Of a DNA stretch of 33,166 bases, positions 1 to 6,937 are shown piece by piece. Positions within the stretch are counted from its first letter, which is position 1. The number at the start of each line of letters is the position of its first letter. The notes beneath the pieces were generated by a model. It worked only from the letters and a program-made list of their open reading frames with translations. It made no database searches and was not told where the DNA came from. Origin of the DNA: JANWKA01 sp035533815 (GTDB lineage Bacteria > Bacteroidota > Bacteroidia > Chitinophagales > Chitinophagaceae); the NCBI GenBank assembly GCA_035533815.1, contig DATLTB010000028.1, forward strand, positions 1 to 33,166, in the 5' to 3' direction. The position numbers and the translations under genes are program-made.

Positions 1-135
1 TGCTACACTTGGGGTGTGTGTAAACTCGCCAGAAAAATCTGGTTTGTATAGCTGTGCTGTGCATAATCAAGGTTTAAAGTTCAATCGCCAATTGGCACAT
101 TGAACGCCCTGCACTCTTGGTGCAGGGTAGTTTAC
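1..135. repeat. Hairpin-rich segment at left edge, replacing the deaminase 3' end
   Basis: Short inverted repeats are packed into this stretch: CCAGA/TCTGG at 29-42, GTTCAAT/ATTGAAC at about 79-107 enclosing the palindrome GCCAATTGGC, and CCCTGCAC/GTGCAGGG at 108-128 with a 5-base loop. GTAAAC at 20-25 and its complement GTTTAC at 130-135 bracket the set. The boundary at about 130-135 is exactly where similarity of the neighbouring deaminase to its family stops. It could be the end of a small structured mobile element, a recombination site, or a misassembled contig end. I could not fit it to the integron attC consensus. The structure is seen directly; its nature is unknown. Confidence 0.45.
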
Positions 136-909
136 AAAAGAAAGGAGATCCGGCCTGACCCGGCCGAAACCCCCGAAATGAGCATCCGTGATCAGGTGAA
201 GCTGATCCATTTTCCGGGGATGAGTAAGCAACTTTTTCACCGGCTCCAACAGCTGTTCTCCCTGGCCCATGACCGGTATACCGATTATTTGCTGGTGGGG
301 CCATGCACTTTGAAGTAGACCCGCGAGGGTAGTGCCGGATCCTGCAGCAGCAAGGATATGGCTAAATCTGCTAAAATCGGTTAATTCAATGGAACCCGGC
401 CATAACTCCGGGTGAAGGATTTCTTCGCATCCCTTTACTGCCAGTACATTATGTGCCGCCGGGGGGATCAGGAAAATACCCTTTTCCCCCGCAAAACAAT
501 CAGGAACAACAGTGGAATTTGCCGCAAAATCATATTCACGGCGGGCAATAAAATGAAGATCCATGCCCATTTGGGCAGCTTGATTCAGGGTAAGGTTTAG
601 CCCTGGGGGTGCCTCACCCCGGACTATTCCTATGCTTTTCATTCCGCAAAGGCATGCGGCAGCTGCCGTTGCGAGCAGATGATTGGAATATGGACCTCCG
701 AATGAAAGCAGGGTATGGGCATGGAGGTTTATGGCTTCCCTGAGGTTATATTGGAGCTTGAACCATTTGTTTCCTGAAATCACCGGATGAATACGGTCCA
801 GTCTTAATACGGAAAGCCGGATCCCCTTTTTAGAAAGGTCAGGATCTTCCACTGGATCGATGCTTATAGCATCATAACAGAGCTGTTGGGTAAAGGAGGT
901 TCCGGTCAA
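67..909 (-). CDS. PLP-dependent ACC deaminase / D-cysteine desulfhydrase family protein, C-terminus replaced
   Basis: This is a fold-type II PLP enzyme of the 1-aminocyclopropane-1-carboxylate deaminase/D-cysteine desulfhydrase family, which in this phylum usually has about 300 residues and an uncertain substrate. The motif HPVISGNKW (residues 41-49) carries the expected Schiff-base lysine K48, followed by the SFGGPYSNHL segment that binds the cofactor and substrate. The start is a TTG at 909-907 that overlaps the TGA stop of the upstream hexosaminidase gene as TTGA, so the two are probably co-translated. Family similarity holds up to HFGGFGRVRPDLLSFVN. The usual ending, with the IPLDPVYTGK-like motif and the glycine-rich C-terminal segment, is absent; about 20 unrelated residues read through hairpin-rich DNA instead. 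The protein is therefore probably damaged, or the contig end is chimeric. Confidence 0.75.
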   Translation of the reverse strand: MTGTSFTQQLCYDAISIDPVEDPDLSKKGIRLSVLRLDRIHPVISGNKWFKLQYNLREAINLHAHTLLSFGGPYSNHLLATAAAACLCGMKSIGIVRGEAPPGLNLTLNQAAQMGMDLHFIARREYDFAANSTVVPDCFAGEKGIFLIPPAAHNVLAVKGCEEILHPELWPGSIELTDFSRFSHILAAAGSGTTLAGLLQSAWPHQQIIGIPVMGQGEQLLEPVKKLLTHPRKMDQLHLITDAHFGGFGRVRPDLLSFVNYPAPRVQGVQCANWRLNFKP

Positions 910-3218
910 TGGAACAGCATGCCAGGATTCATGGATTGCAATGGTCCGTTTTTGAGACCAAAATTTACCTGCAGGTATTGTTCCTTCCCATAGCCCATAT
1001 ATTTCAGGCTGATCCGATGATACCCTGCCAGAAGCGGTATCATCCCTTCGGTACTCTGCTCGGCATCCCGTTGGTCATTGCTGATTATTTCAGTTCCGTC
1101 AATAAACAGATCCACCCTGCCGCTGGTGGTGGCCACAAACCGGTAGATTCCTGAACCATCTATCCGGATCATCCCGGTAAACATCCCAATTGTGTGCATG
1201 GAGTTACCCAGGTTCTTGAGTGATATGGAATCTACAATGCCGCTGGAGTCCGCAGCCAGTGAATCCAGGCTTGACATGCGGAACACCGGTTGATGGTACA
1301 GGCTGAACCGGAGACCGCCGGGGCCAGGGGTATATGGGAGACTTTTATGGAAGGCCTGGCGCTTATACACTGCACTGTACATCACGCTGGTATTCCCGGA
1401 AGGAGTCACTTCCAGCACATTGAGGGTATCCGGCTGATCCAGGGCGAGATTTAGTTCCAGGGGATGGGTATATACCGGGGAGGAAAGGGTAACCGTATCT
1501 CCAATCGCGTAATGCATCCGGGTGCCCGGGACATAAGGGATCAATTTGACCATTAGCTTATCCTGAGTGGTGATCTGGTTGGAAAGCCCTGCTGGTTCCG
1601 GTATCCGGAAAAAGATATGTTCGCGGTCCAGTCTGGCCAGGTGAGATGGAAGGCGGCTCAGGAAATCCGGATAATTTTTTTTATCCAGCGGTGTCCAGGC
1701 GATTTCTGCCAGGGCAAGCATGCGTGGCAGGATCATATATTCAGCTTTGCGGACAGTGGCAATATACTCAGACCAGACATTGGCCTGCACTCCCAGGATA
1801 TATTTCCTTTCAGAATCCGGCAGGGCAGCAGGTACCGGGTCATAACTGTATACTTTGCTCAGCGGAAGATAACCCCCGATATTCAGGGGCTCCCGGGAAG
1901 GATCCCCCTGGCCATGATCAAAATAGACCCAGTTACCGGGAGTCATAATGACATCGTGATGTTGTTCAGCAGCTGCTATTCCCCCCGCTTCCCCCCGCCA
2001 GCTCATGACTGTAGCATTTGGGGCCAAGCCCCCTTCCAGGATCTCATCCCAGCCGATAATGGCCCTGCCATGGGCATTCAGGAATTTTTCAATGCGCTGG
2101 ATGAAATAGCTTTGCAGCTGATCTGCTGAAGTCAGGCCCAATGATTTCATCCTGGCCAGATCCCGGGGATCCTGCTCCCACCTTACTTTGGGTACCTCAT
2201 CACCTCCGATATGGATATAGTGGCTGGGGAAAAGCTTCATCACCTCCCTCAGGACATTCTCCAGAAAATCAAAGGTGGAATCCTTGCCTGCACAATAGAT
2301 ATCAGGAAATACTCCCCAACTGGTCGCAACTGCATAAGGTCCGCCCGTGCATCCGAGGTAAGGATAAGCTGTTAGGGCAGCCTGAGAATGACCGGGCATT
2401 TCAATTTCAGGGAGCACTGTGATATATCGTTCATGGGCATATTGCACTATGTCGCGGATTTGCCGTTGGGTATAATAGCCCCCATAGGGTATGCCATCAT
2501 ATTTTCCAGATCCGGCATGTCCGACCAGGGTCTGCTTACGGTAAGCACCCACCTGGGTAAGCAGGGGATATTTCTTAATTTGGATCCGCCAACCCTGGTC
2601 GTCGGTCAGATGCCAGTGAAAAGTATTGATCTTGTACCTGGCCATGAGATCCAGGTACTCTTTTATAAAGGATAAGGGAAAAAAATGTCTACAACAATCC
2701 AGGTGCATGCCTCTGTAAGAAAAACGGGGATAATCATTGATGTCTACACAAGGCACTTGTATCACAATAGGCTGGTTGTCAGGCAGAACCCTTGTAGCTG
2801 CATCGATCATCTGGATCAGGCTTTGCAGTCCGTAAAATAATCCCGCGCCCCCTGAACTTTCTACCTGAATGATTCCAGGAGAGCAATGTAACCGGTAACC
2901 TTCGGGAACAGTCAGTTTGGGTCGCAATGCGAAGCGGATCACTCGTGCCCCATGAGATGGATAGGAAGCTGGTCTGACTGAAAGGGTGTAACCATAATTT
3001 TTCTGCAGGTAGTCGTTCAGTAATGTTGCACAATGTGTGGCGGCATTTCCATCCGCTTTAATCAGGGTGGAATGGTTGATGATAAAATAGCCAGCCCGGA
3101 TATTAATGTGGGCCGGGGCCGGAATAATACCTAAGTTGGTTTCCTGCTCCTGTGCAGTAACGACGATCGCCGATCCGACCTGTAAAAGTATGGCTAAGGC
3201 AAGAGTGCTTATTTTCAT
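906..3218 (-). CDS. Secreted GH20 beta-N-acetylhexosaminidase with C-terminal PA14-like domain
   Basis: An exo-acting beta-N-acetylhexosaminidase that removes terminal GlcNAc or GalNAc from glycans outside the cytoplasm. Residues 1-22 form a signal peptide ending near VTAQ. A GH20 N-terminal domain occupies roughly residues 30-160, and the TIM barrel runs from about 165 to 510. The signature HIGGDEV contains the catalytic pair D340-E341: the aspartate orients the substrate N-acetyl group and the glutamate is the acid/base. The region from about 670 to the end (IDGSGIYRF, VDLFIDG, AGYHRISLKYMG) resembles a PA14 carbohydrate-binding domain. The ATG at 3218 is well placed before the signal peptide. 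The stop overlaps the TTG start of the deaminase gene. The nearby kinase/nucleotidyltransferase pair fits hexosamine recycling. Family assignment is firm; the natural substrate is inferred. Confidence 0.95.
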   Translation of the reverse strand: MKISTLALAILLQVGSAIVVTAQEQETNLGIIPAPAHINIRAGYFIINHSTLIKADGNAATHCATLLNDYLQKNYGYTLSVRPASYPSHGARVIRFALRPKLTVPEGYRLHCSPGIIQVESSGGAGLFYGLQSLIQMIDAATRVLPDNQPIVIQVPCVDINDYPRFSYRGMHLDCCRHFFPLSFIKEYLDLMARYKINTFHWHLTDDQGWRIQIKKYPLLTQVGAYRKQTLVGHAGSGKYDGIPYGGYYTQRQIRDIVQYAHERYITVLPEIEMPGHSQAALTAYPYLGCTGGPYAVATSWGVFPDIYCAGKDSTFDFLENVLREVMKLFPSHYIHIGGDEVPKVRWEQDPRDLARMKSLGLTSADQLQSYFIQRIEKFLNAHGRAIIGWDEILEGGLAPNATVMSWRGEAGGIAAAEQHHDVIMTPGNWVYFDHGQGDPSREPLNIGGYLPLSKVYSYDPVPAALPDSERKYILGVQANVWSEYIATVRKAEYMILPRMLALAEIAWTPLDKKNYPDFLSRLPSHLARLDREHIFFRIPEPAGLSNQITTQDKLMVKLIPYVPGTRMHYAIGDTVTLSSPVYTHPLELNLALDQPDTLNVLEVTPSGNTSVMYSAVYKRQAFHKSLPYTPGPGGLRFSLYHQPVFRMSSLDSLAADSSGIVDSISLKNLGNSMHTIGMFTGMIRIDGSGIYRFVATTSGRVDLFIDGTEIISNDQRDAEQSTEGMIPLLAGYHRISLKYMGYGKEQYLQVNFGLKNGPLQSMNPGMLFH

Positions 3219-3439
3219 GGAGGGAAATTATAATAAAATTGATAAAACGAATAATAATTTATACAAGCTTTTGATGGGAATGAAATACTGAATCACCAGA
3301 TCTGAACTCCCTTTCAGTAGTCCATAAAAATACACTACTTATAAATAAAACTGTGAATTAAACTTTATAATGTTAAATAAGGGAACTACTGAAAGCAAAT
3401 CAGGGAACTTCAGGCTCTTCAACCCAGTTTCTAAAAAAA
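3219..3439. repeat. AT-rich intergenic region with an 11-bp inverted repeat
   Basis: No gene is visible here. The perfect inverted repeat CTTTCAGTAGT (3311-3321) / ACTACTGAAAG (3385-3395) is separated by 63 AT-rich bases. It is flanked by weaker matching sequence (CTGAACTCCCT at 3303 and AGGGAACTTCAG ending near 3414). The octamer AGGGAACT occurs twice, near 3380 and 3403. The region lies upstream of the GH20 gene and downstream of the TlpA-like gene, so it may hold the GH20 promoter and operator. There is no T-run that would make it a clear terminator. Confidence 0.4.
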
Positions 3440-4609
3440 TTAAAAGGATAATCCGTTTGTTTTTAATCTATCAAGAAGTCTTTCTCTATCATTTTTGCCA
3501 TTGCTGTCTTTATAAATGATATAGCCTTCTTTATTTATTAAAAATAGAGTTGGTAATGGAATCACACCATAAAGTTTGCTTAATTCATCATCTTGATCAA
3601 AAATATGGATCCAATTCATTTTGTTTTTTATTATTACATCCCTAAGCCTAGCTGAGTCAATATCCTGACTAACACTTATGATGGTTAACCTTTTTAATGA
3701 ATTGGTTTTTCTGATCTCTTTTATAAAAGGGAGTTGATTCATACAAGGTAAACACCAGGTCGCCCAAAAATCGAGTAGCACATATTTACCTCTAAAATCG
3801 CTTAAATCAATTTTATTACCATTTATGTCATTAAAAGTAAATTCAGGAGCTAATTGATATAATTTTGAAGGATTTATTATTTCGTCAACATGTTTAATTA
3901 ATTCTTTACCTTCTATACTTTCAGTGTATTTCGTAGGGAAAACGGATCTAAAATAGACAATTAACCTTTTTAAATAGGCTGAATCTCCTTTAAAAAGCCT
4001 GAGTGAGGGGTCAATGATTTGGTCCCTAAAATACCAAAATGAAAAATAGTCTCGAGGATATTTTTTTAAAAATAACATGGAACGATCGTTTAGTAGCTTG
4101 TATAATTTCCCTAATATGTGGGTAATTGAATCGTCGCGGAAGATCTCAGTTCCATGTATCTTCCAAAATTCTGATACTGCCTTTGCTTCTTTCAATCGGT
4201 ATTTAAAAAGGCCTTTATAGACCATATTGGTATTAGTATCGAAGATAGGTTGAGCATTTATAATGGTGCTATATTTTAAGCGGTTATCTTGCTTTTTAGG
4301 CGTTAAATAAAGATGAATTTGCGCAGGCTTATCATCTATAAAAAAGTTGCAACTATAATAATTTAAATCAGATGCATAAGCAATAGTAAAGGACGCCAAA
4401 TGAGAAAAGTATAGACCTTTTACTTTTATAATATTATGTAGAAATTTATTTACTATGAAAATTCTATGCTTTCCATCATAATAATCGCAAGTTATTTTCT
4501 TCGAATCAATACTACTATCCAGTACTAATTTTAAATGGAATGTTTTCTGAGAGAAAACATGTTGCACAGGGAATATAGCCAGGATGGAAAATAAAAGATT
4601 CTTTATCAT
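3440..4609 (-). CDS. Secreted TlpA-like thioredoxin-fold protein
   Basis: An exported thiol-disulfide oxidoreductase-like protein of the TlpA/ResA type. Residues 1-20 form a signal peptide (cleavage near VFSQ). Residues of about 20-245 form a poorly conserved domain of the kind often found in front of thioredoxin domains in Bacteroidota. The C-terminal 140 residues form the AhpC-TSA/thioredoxin fold: FRGKYVLLDFWATWCLPC carries the redox cysteines C286 and C289, and the cis-proline motif lies in IPLPTLFLI. Such proteins reduce or shuffle disulfides in the periplasm. The gene is monocistronic and divergent from the nucleotidyltransferase. It is clearly more AT-rich than the genes on both sides, which may mean recent acquisition. 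The fold is certain; the partner protein is unknown. Confidence 0.9.
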   Translation of the reverse strand: MIKNLLFSILAIFPVQHVFSQKTFHLKLVLDSSIDSKKITCDYYDGKHRIFIVNKFLHNIIKVKGLYFSHLASFTIAYASDLNYYSCNFFIDDKPAQIHLYLTPKKQDNRLKYSTIINAQPIFDTNTNMVYKGLFKYRLKEAKAVSEFWKIHGTEIFRDDSITHILGKLYKLLNDRSMLFLKKYPRDYFSFWYFRDQIIDPSLRLFKGDSAYLKRLIVYFRSVFPTKYTESIEGKELIKHVDEIINPSKLYQLAPEFTFNDINGNKIDLSDFRGKYVLLDFWATWCLPCMNQLPFIKEIRKTNSLKRLTIISVSQDIDSARLRDVIIKNKMNWIHIFDQDDELSKLYGVIPLPTLFLINKEGYIIYKDSNGKNDRERLLDRLKTNGLSF

Positions 4610-4860
4610 TTTGAAAAGTCATGGGGCAAGTGAATATCTCTCTGAAAGAAGTCTGAACGTAAAGATCTTTGCTTGGGAAAACCTGAAAATGATAATGATA
4701 ATATCGGATATAGCCATTAATAATAAAATTTTGAGGTAAAGTACTTGTAATTCCTGGGCTCTGGAGTCCAAATTCAGGTTTTTTTTGTTGAATTTGATGA
4801 ATTGATGTAGTTTGACTGCAAAAACTAAACAAAAATATTCATTTGGAAAGAACGATAAAT
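4610..4860. other. Divergent intergenic region without a confident gene
   Basis: This 250-base AT-rich gap separates the minus-strand TlpA-like gene from the plus-strand nucleotidyltransferase. A minus-strand reading frame covers much of it and continues into the TlpA gene out of frame, but I recognise no family in it. GGAAAG at 4845-4850 is a plausible ribosome binding site for the ATG at 4861. No clear terminator or operator is seen. Confidence 0.5.
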
Positions 4861-5760
4861 ATGCAACCTACATTACTTGTGCTTGCTGCCGGAATGGCCA
4901 GTCGATATGGCAGCATGAAACAGATACAGCAATTTGGACCGGGCGGGGAGACGATCATGGATTATTCTATTTACGATGCGGTTGGAGCCGGTTTCGGGCA
5001 GGTCGTATTCGTGGTCCGGGAAAGTTTCCGGGAAGAATTCAGCCAAATTTTTGATCCCAAGCTTGAGGGGAAAATCCGTGCATCCTATGTTACCCAGGAG
5101 CTTAACGATCATTTGGACGGAAGACAGCTTCCTCCAGAACGTATAAAACCCTGGGGCACGGCGCATGCCATACTTTGCGCAAGGAATGTGATCAAGGAGC
5201 CCTTTGCTGTCATCAATGCGGATGATTACTACGGAAAAGAGGCCTTTGTCAGCATGTCAGAATTTCTTCAGACGCAATGCAGGGAGGATAATTACAGCGT
5301 GGTGGGATATGAACTGGGTAATACCCTTTCCGAACATGGTTCAGTATCCCGCGGAGTCTGTGAGGTGGATGCTACGGGTAACCTGCTTGCGATTCAGGAA
5401 AGGACCAAAATATTCAGGGAAAACGGACAGATCGTATTTGAGGACGAAAAGGGCATTCATCCACTCAGGGCATCCACCCCGGTATCCATGAATTTCTGGG
5501 GGTTCCATCCTTCCTTTTTTGATTTTTCCCTGCATCAGTTCCATGATTTTGTGGATCGCAATGCCGGAAATCCAAAAGCTGAATTTTTTATACCCCTTGC
5601 AATAGATGCCTTCATCGTATCAGGTAGAGGCAGGGTCAGGGTGATACCCACCTCCGCCAAATGGTTCGGTGTAACTTATAAGGAAGATGCTCCGGTGGTG
5701 GAGCGAAGCTTCAGGCAACTGGTGCAGGATGGTGCTTATCCAGACAGACTATGGACCTGA
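4861..5760 (+). CDS. Sugar nucleotidyltransferase (NTP-transferase family)
   Basis: A nucleotide sugar pyrophosphorylase-like enzyme that would join a sugar 1-phosphate to an NTP. The N-terminus has the nucleotide-binding signature LVLAAGMASRYGSMKQ, followed by FGPGGETIMDYSIYDA, the form seen in Bacteroidota proteins encoded beside a phosphotransferase-family kinase. The segment WGTAHAILCAR and the metal-site region VINADDYYG fit the family. I chose the ATG at 4861 over an in-frame TTG at 4843, because the conserved domain begins immediately and GGAAAG lies 10 bases upstream. The last 10 bases (ATGGACCTGA) overlap the start of the kinase gene, so the two proteins are translationally coupled and probably act in sequence. 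Sugar and nucleotide specificity cannot be read from the sequence. Confidence 0.88.
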   Translation: MQPTLLVLAAGMASRYGSMKQIQQFGPGGETIMDYSIYDAVGAGFGQVVFVVRESFREEFSQIFDPKLEGKIRASYVTQELNDHLDGRQLPPERIKPWGTAHAILCARNVIKEPFAVINADDYYGKEAFVSMSEFLQTQCREDNYSVVGYELGNTLSEHGSVSRGVCEVDATGNLLAIQERTKIFRENGQIVFEDEKGIHPLRASTPVSMNFWGFHPSFFDFSLHQFHDFVDRNAGNPKAEFFIPLAIDAFIVSGRGRVRVIPTSAKWFGVTYKEDAPVVERSFRQLVQDGAYPDRLWT

Positions 5761-6824
5761 ACCTTTCTCCTGGCATTCTTGAGGCATATGGACTGGAGGG
5801 TAAGAACTACCACGTAGAAAAATTCGGTTCCGGCCACATCAATAATACAGTTCGTCTACATCATCAAAGTGGGGGTACGGATTTTGTCCTGCAACGGATC
5901 AATACCAGTATTTTCCTGGAACCAGGGATCATCGCCCGTAATCAGCGTCTGGCTGCTGAGTTTCTGAAAGAGAATTTCCCCACTTATTTCTTCCCTGCAC
6001 CTTTGCGTACTTCTTCAGGCAATGATATGTTTGAATCTGGAGGAGAATTCTGGCGGATTCTACCCTACGTGCCTCATTCAGTGGCATTGGACCAGGCAAG
6101 TAACCCAAGGCAAGCTTATGAGGCCGCCCGGCAGTTTGGAAAGCTGACCCGGATGCTTTCGGGGATAGATCTCTATGATTTCCGGGATACGATCCCCAAT
6201 TTCCATAACCTGACCCTTCGCTACAGCCATTTTCAGGATGCTATCCGCAATGCCCGGGAAGAACGCAGGGAATATGCAGAAGAACTGATTGATGCCTTTT
6301 TGAAATATTCTTTCATAGCCATAACTTTCGAAGAGTTGAAAACCAACCCCGAGTTTCGGGACCGGCTGATGCACCATGATACAAAAATAAATAATGTACT
6401 CCTGGATGAAACCACATTCGGGGGGATATGCGTGATTGATCTCGATACCCTGATGCCAGGAAAGATCATTTCCGATCTGGGAGATATGGTGCGGACCTAT
6501 ACTAGTCCGGTTTCGGAGGAAGAACAGGATTACGCCAAAATCGTCATCCGGGAACCTTATTATGAAGCGCTTATGAAAGGGTATCTGTCCGAGATCGGGG
6601 AAGGACTTACCGAGACGGAAAAAGATTTGCTTTACTATGCTGGCCAGTTCATAATCTATATGCAGGGGATCCGGTTCCTTACTGATTTCCTCAACAACGA
6701 TATATATTATCCCATCAGATATCCGGAACACAATTTTGTCCGGGCAAAAAATCAGCTTACCCTGTTGCGTCAGCTTGAGCTACAGGAAAATTCACTACGC
6801 CGGATTATCAGGAACTGTCTGTAG
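5751..6824 (+). CDS. Phosphotransferase-family sugar kinase, NahK-like
   Basis: A kinase with the aminoglycoside/choline phosphotransferase fold, resembling N-acetylhexosamine 1-kinase (NahK), which phosphorylates the anomeric hydroxyl of GlcNAc or GalNAc. The N-terminal lobe contains GSGHINNTV (about residues 26-34, phosphate loop) and FVLQRIN with the nucleotide-contacting strand. The catalytic loop is HHDTKINN with D210 as base and N215 as metal ligand. The metal-binding motif IDLD (D230, D232) follows. Its start overlaps the upstream nucleotidyltransferase by 10 bases. With that partner the expected pathway is sugar to sugar 1-phosphate to NDP-sugar. The secreted GH20 hexosaminidase encoded 2 kb away supplies a plausible substrate. 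The kinase fold is certain; the hexosamine substrate is inferred. Confidence 0.85.
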   Translation: MDLNLSPGILEAYGLEGKNYHVEKFGSGHINNTVRLHHQSGGTDFVLQRINTSIFLEPGIIARNQRLAAEFLKENFPTYFFPAPLRTSSGNDMFESGGEFWRILPYVPHSVALDQASNPRQAYEAARQFGKLTRMLSGIDLYDFRDTIPNFHNLTLRYSHFQDAIRNAREERREYAEELIDAFLKYSFIAITFEELKTNPEFRDRLMHHDTKINNVLLDETTFGGICVIDLDTLMPGKIISDLGDMVRTYTSPVSEEEQDYAKIVIREPYYEALMKGYLSEIGEGLTETEKDLLYYAGQFIIYMQGIRFLTDFLNNDIYYPIRYPEHNFVRAKNQLTLLRQLELQENSLRRIIRNCL

Positions 6825-6862
6825 TTTTATACGGAAGAACTTCTTTCAGCTATTAAAAATAA

Positions 6863-6883
6863 AATGTGTATATTATACACATT
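6863..6883. promoter_or_regulatory. Perfect 21-bp palindrome upstream of the GH31 gene, candidate operator
   Basis: The arms AATGTGTATA (6863-6872) and TATACACATT (6874-6883) match perfectly around a central T. The site lies 55 bases before the GH31 ATG. A weak -7-like sequence, TATCTTGG, sits at 6898-6905, which would place the palindrome across the -33 region. That position suits a dimeric repressor or activator. The regulator is unknown. Confidence 0.5.
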
Positions 6884-6937
6884 AATAAGAAAAATGGTAT
6901 CTTGGACGCCATTTATGTGGTTAAACAGTACACCTAC

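Noticed and set aside
1..135. Integron attC site or cassette boundary
   Set aside because: The hairpins are suggestive, but the core sites do not match RYYYAAC and GTTRRRY in either orientation, and no integrase is present in the window.
1617..2129. A 170-codon plus-strand frame inside the GH20 gene
   Set aside because: Shadow of the GH20 coding sequence; contains no domain and lies within the conserved catalytic barrel on the other strand.
4515..4832. A 105-codon minus-strand frame partly overlapping the TlpA-like gene
   Set aside because: It overlaps the signal-peptide coding part of a well-supported gene in another frame and matches no family I recognise. It lies in AT-rich DNA; a gene remnant is possible but not supportable.
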